DNA of 64,000 nt, from NCBI GenBank assembly GCA_003255025.1, contig QANY01013371.1:951263-1015262 (forward strand), given 5' to 3'. Below the pieces are notes generated by a model, which did not search any database, had not been told where the DNA came from, and saw only the letters and a program-made list of their open reading frames with translations. Positions 45,690-56,707 of this stretch are shown piece after piece. Numbering within the stretch: position 1 is the stretch's first letter; the number at the start of each line of letters is the position of its first letter. The DNA is from Datisca glomerata (lineage: Eukaryota; Streptophyta; Magnoliopsida; Cucurbitales; Datiscaceae). The position numbers were made by a program, and so were the translations under genes.

Positions 45690-46560
45690 AATGATTGGAT
45701 AGTTAACTCAGTATACTCAAATCATATGGCAGGAGACAAAGAGAAGATGCAAACATGATCAAGTATAAATGAGGTAGCGTGGTTGTCAGAGCTAACAACT
45801 CAATATTTCTGATCGCCCATATCAGTAAAACAATAATCGTGCCACGATTTAATTCTGACAAAGTACAATTCCAGGATGTCTATCATGTACCTAGAATGAA
45901 GAAAAATATGCTATCAGTGACGTAACTTACTGATTCAGGTAACCACGATGTATTCAGTCCCCATGATGTTAAGGTATACATAGACCTTAAGATCTTTGAA
46001 ACACCAACGATGGATGGATGACATTTAGATCTTGTCTACATGTGCCATATCATAAACTCAAGATAATGATGAAGTCTATGTTGAAAGGTCTTCCTCGACT
46101 CGATGTTGAAAGGCGCATCAATTATCGTATGAACATGTAAAGTTTATAGCAAAGGCACCATTGGAGCTTATCCATTCTATCGTATTCAGGTGAGTTAAGC
46201 ATCCATTAATCAGTGGTATGATGTACATGGTTACATTCATTGATGACTTCTCATGGTACATGTAGGTCTTCTTTATGAAAGAAAAATCTGAAACGTTCTC
46301 AAAGTTTATGGAATTCAAAGAAATGGTAGAAGGAGAAGTCGACATGAAGATTCAATGCCTACGAACAGACAATGGCGGTGAATACACATCAGAAATTTTT
46401 TAAGTATCTGCGAGAATGTCACATACGCCACCAATATACATGTACAAATACACCACAATAAAATGGAGTAGCTAAGTGGAAGAATCGTCATCTTGCAGCA
46501 ACATGTCGAAGCATGTTACATGTAAAGAATGCCAGGAAGATTTTGGGCAGAATGTGTGAG
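45690..46560 (+). pseudogene. copia protease and integrase remnant
   Basis: The protease site reads DWIVNSVYSNHMAGD, where functional copies have DSG(C/A)SNHM: the catalytic Asp is Asn and Gly is Val. The leader block PRMKKNMLSV follows at about 45890. The integrase part has KAPLELIHSIVFR (about 46146-46190; LxHxDxxG in relatives, so the first catalytic Asp is not visible), [35 protein letters not shown] and [17 protein letters not shown], which holds the second Asp. The catalytic Glu region is frameshifted. Multiple stops; not functional. Confidence 0.78.
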
Positions 46561-47039
46561 GACAGTTGCTCATGTGATTAACAGACTTCCCTAACCCAAG
46601 TTAGGGTTTGTTTCACATTTTGAGAAACTGTGTTGTTATAAACCTGCAGTTAGTCACTTTCGCGTCTTCGGTTGTATGTGCTACGTGTTTGTGCCAAGTC
46701 ATCTATGTAGCAAGTTTGATAAGAAGGCAATATAGTGTATCTTTGTAGGATACGATAACCAAAGGAAATGGTGGAAGAGTTACCGGATTTGATGGAAATA
46801 GAAGACAATTTACAAAGAAGATTGAGGAGCCAGTTGTTGATATACAATAAACTTCAGAAGTGGCTGAAGAAGAACCAAGCAAAGAAGATAATATTGAGGA
46901 TGAGACAACACAGAGTCCCTGACAAACAGGAGTGCATCGAAGAGCAACAGGCAATGTGAATGATAGGCAACTAGAAGCAGCAAGTCCAGAGCTTTGAAGA
47001 TCAACAAGAATACAAAAACTGAATCCCAAGTATCCAAAC

Positions 47040-47561
47040 ACCGCAATAGCTAAAGAAGAAAGCTTCAGAGAACCAAATATATATGAAGAGGCGTATCAGA
47101 GCACCAAGTGGTTAGAATCCATTGATAAAGAGATAAATGCTCCAATGAAGAATCAAACTTGGGAGTTGGTGCCAAAGCCAAGGGGAGTGAAACCCATATC
47201 GTGCAAATGGGTTTACAAGGTGAAAACTCTTCCAAATGGAACAATTGAGAGATATAATGCTCGACTAGTAGCTCGAGGATTCTCTCAACAATATGGGCTA
47301 GATTATGATGAGACATTTAGCCTGATTGCCAAGATCACAACAGTTTGGACCCTGCTAGTAGTCACAGCAAGAAAAGACTCGAGACTATAGCATATGGATG
47401 TGAAGAATGCCTTTCTACATGGAGAACTAGATCGGGAAATATATATGGTCCAATCCAAGAGGGTTCGAGGATAAATCTCATCTTGACTATGTATGTAAAC
47501 TGAGAAAGACACTCTATGGATTGAAGCTGACCCCAAGAGCATGGTATGGTAAGATTACTGA
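47040..47561 (+). pseudogene. copia reverse transcriptase, first half
   Basis: Reads NTAIAKEESFREP, then MKNQTWELVPKPRGVKPISC, KWVYKVKTLPNGTIERYNAR, LVARGFSQQYGLDYDETFSL (47145-47390), a stop in place of Gln after DSRL, MDVKNAFLHGELDREIYMV, and LRKTLYGLKLTPRAWYGKIT up to the CACTA insertion at 47562. This is the fingers and palm part of copia RT including the first catalytic Asp (MDVKNAF). The other half resumes at 52156. Confidence 0.88.
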
Positions 47562-47839
47562 CACTACTACAAATATGGGCTTTAATGACAGCATGGTAAT
47601 GGTTGTGATGACATGTCTCTTAAACCTGTCATTGAAAAATAGGTGTGGAAATGGTTTTTTTTTACTTTTTGATATTATGACAGGTTTTAAATAACATGTC
47701 ATCCTATACTTACCTATAATGACAGGCAATTCTTAAATCTATCCAAAACTATTAACTCTTTTAATTCAATTATTTTTACTTTCTCATTATTACCAAAATG
47801 CCATCTGATAACCCTAATCTAAACCAATTTCCACAGCCT

Positions 47840-48200
47840 CTCCCTCAACTCCATCTCTCTCTCTCTCTCTCTCAAAAATAAAAAAACAAGGGTTATTGAT
47901 CAGCTTCTTTCGAGATCGTCAGCACAACCATCGGTAGAGACCCCCGAGTTGGGGTTGTGTTTTGGTCATGACAACCATCGAGGAACAGAGAGCTGGGGTT
48001 GCGAGCTTCATCCCCACAACCACTGAAGAGCGGATCTAGGTTCACAATCGTGGTCGCCACAACCACCAAGCTAAGATTCTGAAGAAGAGAGATAGGGTTG
48101 AGAGCCTCATTACTAGAGCCGTCGAGCTAGGGTCCTAAAGAACAAAGAGCTAGGGTCATGAGTCTTGTCATCACATCCATCGAGCTAGGGTCTCAAAGAA
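47840..48200. repeat. Degenerate tandem units ahead of the captured gene
   Basis: After a (CT)n tract at about 47853-47872, three to four copies of a 60-75-bp unit share AACAGAGAGCTGGGGTT/AAAGAGCTAGGGT and (C/T)CACAACCA(C/T)C. They run up to the presumed first QPT exon. Possibly the 5' UTR or promoter of the captured gene, or subterminal CACTA repeats. Confidence 0.55.
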
Positions 48201-48363
48201 CAGAGGTAAGAGTTTCATTCTCAAATTCTTCTCTGATTTGAGTGATTGTCTGATTTGGTGACTTTTGAGTTTTTCTGATTCTATTAGGATTTGTGTTCTC
48301 AATTTCTGGACATGGGTCTGCTCCAATTCATTTGCTCTTGTTGAGCCTCTTACTGTTGCCGCC

Positions 48364-50939
48364 ATGACAGTGAATCCGTTGAGTCCCTTACTGTTGAGGT
48401 AGGCAAGTGATCTTGGAACATCTTTTGCGTCCATGATAGTGAAGCCGCCCTCGCATCCTACCTATGATTTAAAAGGCATAATCAAGTTAGCACTTGAAGA
48501 GGACTCTGCCAGTATTGGTATAGATTCTGTCACACTTGTTAATGATGCATTTATATTGATCACATGTATAACATATATGCTTAGAGCAATATATCTACTT
48601 CGTTGATAGTTGATGTGACATCCATGGCCAATATTCCATCCGACATGGAGGTAGAAGCACATTTTCTAGCAAAGGAGGATGGTGTTGCTGCTGGTATCAA
48701 CCTTGCAGAAATGGTATTTCATGATATTGATCCTTCCCTCAAAGTACCAAGATTGTTTGTTGTTTGCAAGGAATTGTTTGTACAGTTTGTATTCTTGCTC
48801 ATTTTGTGCACATCTGAATATCAGGTCCAATGGAACTGGAAGGATGGAGATTATGTTAACAAGGGACTAGAGTTTGGAACAATTTCTGGTAAATACAAGT
48901 ATCTTTGATTAGTATTTGTAGAATTAAATGGGTAACTGTACCAATAATCATGTGCAGGGCGAGCAAAAAATATAGTTCTGGTTGAAAGAGTAATGCTAAA
49001 TTTTATACAGAGAATGAGTGGAATAGAAACTCTGACAAAGGTATTCATGTATCAATTTAAAATTTTGAATTTAATCAAGAAATTAGTGTTATGATCCACC
49101 ACCTGGAGCATTTTTTTTTACGTGCATTAATTCATTTCATTGAACACGTATTATGATGGGTGGATCCATTTGGAAGGATAATCTGGATCCATTTGGAAGG
49201 ATAATCTATTACATCTCCATAAATAGATGTTGATGGCCAAGAATTTTGATTCTCATGGAGGTCAGAGTTGAGACTGCTGCTATTTATATGAGAGCCTAGT
49301 GTCCTATTGTTAAAGTTGGGGATAACTTACATTTCTAGAATGCTTATCATATATGTCATAAATCATAACTTGCTTCAAGGACGTGCACTTTTATAATAAT
49401 GATTTACAAGGTTAAAATTCATTTAAAATGTTTGATTAACACTCATGATTTGTTACAAAGGAGATTTCCTATCTCATGTGTCTCCTCATACATGTATATT
49501 ATTTGGTAGAGCTGGTGAAGACATTTTGAGTTATTTTCTAGCTTGGATTATAAGTCTTAATTATGAAGACCTCTTGAATGATCTTCTTTAGCTCAGTGTT
49601 TTTAACCATTAGTTTGATTATCTAGATAGAGAGAAATAAGAAATTTTGAAGATTCCTTTGAAGTGTAGGAAAATAATTGGAATAGAACTAAATTTCAAGT
49701 CGTTATTTGGGTGTCAACTACTAAAGATTTCAATTCAATCTCTTTTTTTCTAATTCATCAGGATTTCTAACCTTTTTGTATAGGTAACTATATTTTTTAG
49801 AGTCCCGTTACATTTCATATCCTTTATTAGTTTTCTTGTATCTCCTTTTTGTCAATACAAATTCCAGTTTCGTATAGACAAAATGTTGTATGATGGAGAG
49901 AGATATTACATAAAGTTTCTTGACCTTTTTTTAAACAATGAACTTAAATTTTTAACCATATTATTCATAAAAAAATATCTAATGAAATCTATTGTTAGAT
50001 GTGTGAGGGAGAGATTTATGACATGCATCATTTTGCAGGCAATGGCAGATGCTGAACGCCCTGCATATATTCTGGAAACTAGAAAAACTGCTCTAGGTTT
50101 ACACTGGTGGATAAATGGGCGGTGTATATCACATCCTTGATTATATTTTCAGTGATATATTCTTCCTACTTTTTCCCACAAAATTTAACTGAACTAGTAC
50201 TTTTTAGGTATTGATTGGAGGAGGTCAGAATCACAAATTGAGTTTGTTTGATATGGTACAGATAAAAGACAATCATATATCAATAGCAGGAGGCATCACA
50301 AATGCTCTTAAATCAGTTGACTCGTATCTAGAACAAAGAAACCTTAAACTGGATGTTGAGGTAGTAACCTCAACCTTTAAGGGTTATTTTGCATCTTTTC
50401 TTCCTTTATTTTTTGTTTAAAATTTTCTTATGTTTATGTTAATAAATTTGTGGACAAAACCATACTTTTATTGTCCAACTCAAGAAACTTTTGTTGCCAA
50501 ATTTAAATTACCTTTTAGTATATATATTTTGTAGTTTATCTTGCCATGCTATTTAAGTTTGTTAATTGTTTTATTACTCTCTGCGTGTGTGTGCGTATAC
50601 GCGTGCTCATGTGTACTTGTCCAATCTTCTCCTATTTATTGTGTAAGTATGTCTTGCATTCTATTAGATGAACTCTTGCACTGAGCTTGTTTTCTTAATT
50701 CATTAGAGGATCTCACATCAGAAACCATTCATTTTGGTTGGTAAATTTTTGTTCTTGTGCAGGTTGAAACCAGAACATTTGAAGAAATAAAAGACGTATT
50801 GGATTATGCTTCCAAAACAAAGACTTATTTGACTCGAATAATGTTGGATAATATGGCAGTACCATTACCAAATGGCGATGTTGACATATCCATGCTTAAA
50901 GAAGCTATGGAAATGACCAATGGGAGGTTTGAAACCGAT
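48364..50939 (+). pseudogene. QPT: Captured quinolinate phosphoribosyltransferase (QPT), 3'-truncated
   Basis: QPT converts quinolinate and PRPP to nicotinate mononucleotide in NAD synthesis. Exons by eye: about 48364-48510 ([20 protein letters not shown]), about 48602-48743 ([20 protein letters not shown]), 48825-48888 ([19 protein letters not shown]), 48958-49040 (NIVLVERVMLNFIQRMSG), 50039-50121 (RPAYILETRKTALGL), 50208-50360 ([22 protein letters not shown]), 50763-50939 ([40 protein letters not shown]). GT-AG introns are kept, so genomic DNA was captured, not mRNA. Defects: exon 2 is short of bases at GDRGDV; a 1-bp loss in exon 5 destroys GLRLVDKWAV; RKTAPG reads RKTALG; the last exon block (SGNVTLETV to the end) is missing. 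Inside the CACTA element; probably non-functional. Confidence 0.9.
49163..49208. repeat. Short tandem duplication in a captured QPT intron
   Basis: TGGATCCATTTGGAAGGATA followed by ATC occurs twice in a row. Confidence 0.85.
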
Positions 50940-51276
50940 GTACTAATTTTTCAGTTTGAATTACCTTTCAACTATTGCTTTGGGAGTTTGGCTAAAAAAT
51001 GAATAAGATCATATTTGGTTAGCCTCTTTATCCTTCATTATATCCATCATGATGAGTAATTATTTCCAGCTTTTTTATCTTCTTACTGATACGAAAATAA
51101 TTTTCATTTTATGTACTAATACTTGAATGTTCTACTGGCTTATCAAGATTGTAGGATTTGTCCTTCCCTTCACTGTAAATCTATTTTAAGTACTAAGATT
51201 GCTCATGTTATCTAAACACTTTTCTTTTGTATAGCTTGAAGTGTGATAGATTATCTTTGATTTCATCTTCTTTTAG

Positions 51277-51366
51277 GCTACTTAGCTCACCAACATGTCG
51301 GTTCTTGACTCGTTAGGGAAGAAACTATCCTTTGAGATTGCAGTTGGATTAAACGGCCGTGTCTGG
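51277..51366 (+). pseudogene. RRP40: Captured exosome subunit RRP40 exon fragment
   Basis: RRP40 is a cap subunit of the RNA exosome. This 90-bp exon-like piece follows an acceptor (TTCTTTTAG) and ends before a donor (GTATTT). It reads SVLDSLGKKLSFEIAVGL then NGRVW, matching the region of plant RRP40 that begins the KH-type part. A TAG interrupts the first residues (AT, stop, LTNM). It lies 340 bp after the last QPT exon on the same strand, so QPT lost its end and gained a piece of a second gene. No other RRP40 exon was recognised nearby. Confidence 0.72.
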
Positions 51367-51729
51367 GTATTTTTCTTATGATCATCAAATTCTTTGTGTC
51401 TGGTTTTACATTATATTCTGTAACTGGTATCCTTTTCAGATGATAAGGCTTGTACATTTGTAGGAACAACAACATACGGACCTTCAGAAGTCTTCAACTG
51501 ATCTCCTGTAACTTTCAGGTGAGGATTCTTCTCTTGATGAATAAACATCACTTTAACGATAAAGATGCAAAGAGCCTAATGTACTTTTTATTTTCCTTTC
51601 CCCTTGCTTGCTTGTCTGATGAATTTTATAGTTTTTTATTTTTGATGTTCAATAACCAATTTTGCTATTCGTAATTGTTTAAAACAGGAATGGGCTATGG
51701 GCTCTTGTACATAAAACTACAATTGATGT

Positions 51730-51732
51730 TTT

Positions 51733-51769
<37 letters not shown>

Positions 51770-51825
51770 CTACAATTGATGTTTTACTTTATATATATAT
51801 ATAATATAACTCCTATTATATGTAT
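51730..51825. repeat. (TA)n with a flanking tandem duplication
   Basis: ACTACAATTGATGTTTTACT plus a TA run occurs twice in succession (starting about 51717 and 51769), with different TA lengths. Confidence 0.88.
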
Positions 51826-52155
51826 ATTCTTATAAACTACTTCAAATAACAACATTGCCTGTGCCTTCACCCAGTAATGAAAGAAGCTGCCATGAAAAGG
51901 CTAGCCTTTCCATGACAGTTTTTTAAAATAATTCGGCTATTAAATGATGGAAATCCCCTTCATCTAATTGCTTTTTGCGGTAACTTATGTTGACGGGGAT
52001 TCCCCGACAACTAACTGGATTTCACGGCCGGCCTATATTGACAATTTTTTTCAATACTTGAGATGTCACCTGGGTATATGACAGTCGTATCCCTATCATT
52101 AATGGGTTTTGATGACGGGTTTTCACCGTCATCTAAGCCCCATTTTGTAGTAGTG

Positions 52156-53080
52156 TGAGTTCTTAGTGGACAGTGGATATGTCATGGTGCATGAGGATTC
52201 AAGCTTATACGTTAAGGTAAAATAAGCAAAAATCGCGGTTGTACTGGTATATGTGGATGATCTCATCATCACAAATGATGTTGAATTACAAATTTGTCAA
52301 ATGAAGGAGAACTTATTTGTTCGCTTTCAATTGAAGGAGCTTGGAGAATTGAAACACTTCCTCGGATTAGAAGTTAATCAAACTAAGGAAGGTTTATTTC
52401 TCTGACAATAAAAGTACGTAAAGGACTTATTGTAAAGGTTCAGAATGGTTGAGTGCAAGCCCATTTCAACACCTATGGAAGTCAATGCCAAGTTATATGC
52501 TCATGAAGGCAAGAATTTACAAGATGGGGCAATGTATCGATAACTAGTTGGTAGTCTGATTTACCTAACATTAACTCGACCAAATATTTCACATGCAGTT
52601 GGCATAGTGAGTCGATATATGCAACATCCCAAAAAACATCATTTGGAAATAGTACGACGAATATTGAGGTACGTTAAAGATACTATTGACTATGGTCTCT
52701 TATATAAGAAAGGTGATGTGTTTAAGATAGCTGGATATTACGATGCTAGTTATATTGGAGATCATGATGCCCGTTGATCAACAACTGAATATGTGTTCAA
52801 GCTTGGATCTGGAGTTGTATCTTGGTATAGCAAAAGTCAACCGGTGTCCTTATCAACCACGAAAGTAGAGTATAAAGTAGCATCAATGGCATCTTAGGAG
52901 AGTATATGGCTAATGCAACTGATGAAGGACCTACATCAGTCTGCTATTCCTCTAGCAGATAATCTAGTTTTCCATGCCCAAACGAAGCATGTGGAGATGC
53001 ATTATCAGGAACTGGAGATGCACCAAGTGAAGAGTGAAGATCAAATAGCAGTCTTGTTCACTTAAGTACTCAACACTACA
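52156..53080 (+). pseudogene. copia reverse transcriptase, second half, and RNase H
   Basis: Continues the RT interrupted at 47561. With the target duplication counted once, GKIT is followed in the same frame by EFLVDSGYVMVHEDSSLYVK. Then come [16 protein letters not shown] (active site YVDD intact, about 52237-52284), [35 protein letters not shown], and RNase H with VSLSTTKVEYKVASMAS (the usual AEY Glu is present as VEY) and LADNLVFHAQTKHVEMHY. Stops occur at about 52230, 52405, 52543, 52777 and 52897, with a final tail near 53060. Not functional. Confidence 0.88.
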
Positions 53081-53150
53081 AGGTTTCATAAGTTAAGTGA
53101 ACAACTAAGCATGCGAAAGAGGAAAAATGAGTCGGTGCTGAAGGGAGAAT

Positions 53151-53562
53151 TGTAGAGGCAGCACCACCTCTAAGTGAAGGAGCTAGAAATTTCTAGCATT
53201 GGGCTTAGAGGCAGCACCACCTCTAAGTGAAGGAGCTAAAAACTTCTAGCATTGGGCTTAATCCCATGTTTTAGATTTTTGTACCACTTTGGCAAAGTCG
53301 GTTACTAACCGACTTAGAAGCCTATAAATAGGACATTTGGTCTTTTATGTGTGTGTGTCCAAGTGTGTGACTAAAATAAGTGTGTTCAAGTGAGTGTTCC
53401 AAAGAAGTAATATAGTGAGTGTGAGTTAGGGTGCGAGTAGTGTAGTGTGTTGTGGTCGTGTAAAGAAAGCCTATATGTCTTGGTTGTTATAAAACTAATG
53501 AGTGCTTGGTGTCATAATAAAAGTAATTACATTATTTTCATCACGTGTCGTTCTGTCCAGCA
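53151..53562 (+). repeat. 3' LTR of the split copia element
   Basis: Starts TGTAGAGGCAGCACC after the polypurine tract GAAGGGAGAAT. It includes a 53-bp tandem duplication (53155-53207 and 53208-53260), a TATA box (CCTATAAATAGG, 53321-53332) and a T/G-rich leader. The end at 53562 (GTCCAGCA) is an estimate, since there is no 5' LTR to compare. Confidence 0.68.
53321..53332 (+). promoter_or_regulatory. TATA box in the copia LTR
   Basis: CCTATAAATAGG, about 170 bp into the LTR, on the element's coding strand. Confidence 0.6.
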
Positions 53563-55810
53563 TATTTCAAAGAAGGGTAAAACCTAGATTAACAAAAAAG
53601 TAGAAAAGCTCTCAACTGAGATACGTCACAATAAACCACCCCAGCAGCATATAGCTAACAAAGAATCAACGAGCAAGGAGGGAGAGCAGACACCAATCCT
53701 GCACTCAAGTTCAAGTTCCGAACGCAACCATAAGCTAAGTTAAGTTCAATCATAGCAACTCCATATTCAATTCTCAGCCAGTTCAGCTCTAAACTGGTAA
53801 GATCAACATGTTCATTAAGCACAAATTCTACAATAGGCCTAAAATAGCTGTTGGACGAAAAAGACCAGGTCTAACTAGCGTGGTCTCTAGGTTGGGTGCT
53901 AATAAATTTGAAAGCTCATGGATCAAGTTAACAAATTAAAATTTTAACAATCAAATCAACAGTAAATACAAACTTTACAGGTCTAATAATTTCTCTCATC
54001 GATGGTGGAGTTCTTATTTTCAAACTTTAGACGATACAGATCTATATGAAGCACTAGTTAATTAAGGTCAAATTCAACTTTGAAACAACATATATGTTGA
54101 TATCATACCATGAAAGCCGTTGAAACATTTTCTCATTTGGATTCATTCATCTCCACTTAATCTCAATTATGTTGTAAAATAATTAATTTTGACTAATCGA
54201 AAGCCCAAATTTAGCACTCAAATGGACCACACGTGCTACCCGATTCGCAATCATTAGGAACTTACAACAATAATTAACATTATCTAGAAGTTAGAATAAT
54301 CTCTAGCTAGTACCCAACTTGTCACATAATTTATCAAAATAAATTGTACTGTAAATGAATGTCAAACTTAAACCTCTGATCTTGATATAATAAATGAAGT
54401 TGGGCATAGAGATTAGAGTTATTTTACACATCTATAATTGAGCGTATGGAGTTCTATAATGAAATAATGGGCATCGATCTAGTGTGAGTGAAGAGGAAAA
54501 GGTGCTTTATTTTCATACAAATTTTCAAATGGTTGTGGCACTAGAATTTAAATATGATGATAGGTAAACAGAAAGTTCTCTCCACAAATCCAAGCTTTTT
54601 GTTTCTTTGGCTCTTGGTGGCCAAATCCCTTTGTTGGCTTCCATTTTATTGAATATTCAAACTCATCAACACACAAAACTAATCATATCATGGATTTTTA
54701 TTGGGATGTTCAATCATATTAATTATATCTACCATTTCATATCAGCATTTAGGTGTGCTCTCTCTTTTCTTTTCTAACATCCCTAGTACTCTATTTATTG
54801 ATATCAAATTAATGTGAGTTATACAAAGAGAAAAACTCTATGTAGTACTGCAATATTGATATAATTGTGAATTGACAGTAAGTTTAGTCTCACCTCAGAT
54901 TGTGATAATAATCAAAATATAAATAAAATAAAATTTGAATGTGAGATATATGTAATCTCCGGTCAGAAGATTTCTGATACTGATCCTGGAGTATTGAGTT
55001 TTCTTCATATTATAGATAAGAGTCTAGTTATTCTTTTTTCTTCAAAATATAAATAAAAATTATATTTTGAGACATGTAGTAGAAAATTAATGAAAAAAGT
55101 ACTAAAAATTTATCCAACTGATACCATAATCACGTACATTATCAAACTGTGTTTGTGTCGATCAAATGAAAATATATGAGAGAAGATACAAATATGGACT
55201 TTCACCTCCACCAAAGCACTATATTTGTAAGTTGATTTCAAGCATAGTTTGTGTCTTTTGAGGAATCACACTCAAGAGAAATGATATAAGACTATAGCAA
55301 GGCAATCATGAGAAGGGTGATGATGATATAAGTCAATACAATTCAGGGAAGAAAAGGAAATATGTTTATTTTTTATTGTTAAAAGGAGCCAAACCGCGTG
55401 CTATACCTAATATGAAATATCAATGAGATATTAAATATATATAGTACACATTATAAATAAATGAATAAATGAAAAGCTTTATAGAGATGCATACTGACAT
55501 ATCCATGTTAATTTAATCAAGGGTTTATAATAATGGCCTTCACTCTTGAAGAAATACTTTCCTTTGTGATTCCAAAAATAGACCCCATCTTCTTCCATTC
55601 AGTGCATTCATCCGAAATTCCATTGAATTCCACAATTAAAATTATTTTTTTTAGCTAATATAAAAACATTAGACATTAAGAATCAAGAAACCAGTTACAC
55701 TGTGTCTATATTTGGCTGATTTACAACGCTATTTCGGTCATCTCTCAATTAAGTTAATGAGTCAAACAAAAAAAGAGAATTTGAATTTTATGCAAAACGA
55801 AAAAAAAAAG
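53563..55810. other. AT-rich intergenic stretch, no gene recognised
   Basis: No open frame with similarity and no transposon ends seen on either strand. Base composition is typical of the surrounding non-coding DNA. Confidence 0.55.
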
Positions 55811-56707
55811 AATCTTCTTAAGTGGTTTTGTTTATGCTTTGTCAACATTATCAAAACCTTTATTCCGAATCATGGTTGAAAACTAACCATATTAAAAAGG
55901 GAATATACAGGCGCACGGGTACACACAAATATATACGAATTGTTGATTCGAAAATTATGCCCGCATCTACTGTCGAGATTATCACCACGCATTGCTTAAT
56001 CATTTATTCAAGAATCTGTAAAAAGCAAGAACGATCGTGAAAACAGTAGGCGGGTACCGAGATAGTGTCCCGCCTACTACACTTCGATGATCAAGTCAGT
56101 AGAGTGCTTACAGTATAATAGCAGTAAGGAGAATTGCTTCCGTTTAAATAGGGGGTCATCATATATTTATAATGATTATGTATCATTCAATCATCCCAGT
56201 TCAATGTATTTCCTCCTTATTCTTATAAGGAATGAAGGTATTTATGGAGAATATTCCCAAAAGCATGATATTTCAGTGATGATCGTATCTTCTTTAACAA
56301 CATTGAGATTGCCTCATAGATGTGTTGTGTAGTTCTCATTTCCTTGTATGACTAACTATTACATTTTTGTCGTGTCAAAGAATTGATCTCGGCTATCTCG
56401 AGTACCCGCGGTCGCAACATGGGAGGACCTCGGTCATCCATGTGACCTCGGTAGTGTGAGCATAGGTGGGGATACGTCCATCGCACTGGTCATGACATCA
56501 GTCGTGGAGGGGACCTCGGTCATCATGGTGACCTCAATCATGGAAGAGTCATCACCCATCATTGTGGCCTTGGTCCTAGTAGGGTTGGTCCATGGTAAAA
56601 CGTCCCTAATTTAGACTTAATATAGGCCCTCCCCTGGAGTAGGAGTATTGGGCCTTGCTTGGAAGTGTTATTAAGTGGATTTTAGCCTGAGTGTTTTTTC
56701 TCCCTTA
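55811..56707. repeat. Direct repeat R1 (about 897 bp)
   Basis: Matches 60477-61373 in direct orientation over its whole length. Shared landmarks: AATCTTCTTAAGTGGTTTTG at the start, AACCTTTATTCC, AAAAAGGGA, TATGTATCATTCAATCATCC, GACCTCGGTCATCATGGTGA, TCCTAGTAGGGTTGGTCCA and TTTTTCTCCCTTA at the end. It could be an LTR, but it lacks TG/CA ends and a PBS. Confidence 0.85.

Larger units (their letters stand above)
47562..52155. mobile_element. Pack-CACTA transposon carrying QPT and RRP40 pieces (4,594 bp)
   Basis: The left end is CACTACTACAAATATGGGC (47562). The right end is ATTTTGTAGTAGTG (52155), the inverted form. It is flanked by a 3-bp target duplication TGA (47559-47561 and 52156-52158), the CACTA rule. 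Subterminal repeats ATGACAGG/CATGTCAT recur at 47580-47730 and TGACGG/CCGTCAT at the right end (51950-52135). No transposase is recognisable inside, so it is non-autonomous. It carries seven QPT exons with introns and an RRP40 exon on the plus strand, plus a (CT)n/degenerate-repeat leader (47840-48200). It inserted into the copia RT. Confidence 0.92.
44800..53562 (+). mobile_element. Ty1/copia element, 5'-truncated, split by a CACTA element
   Basis: Order: gag (44837-45431), zinc knuckle, protease, integrase (about 46000-46560), RT first half (to 47561), CACTA insertion (47562-52155), RT second half and RNase H (52156-53080), polypurine tract (53140-53150), 3' LTR (from 53151). No 5' LTR or PBS is present: the gag start directly follows the hairpin region. 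The two RT halves continue each other in one frame. Confidence 0.88.

Noticed and set aside
48364..51366. QPT as an ordinary functional host gene
   Set aside because: It lies wholly between CACTA termini, has base losses in at least two exons and lacks its 3' end.
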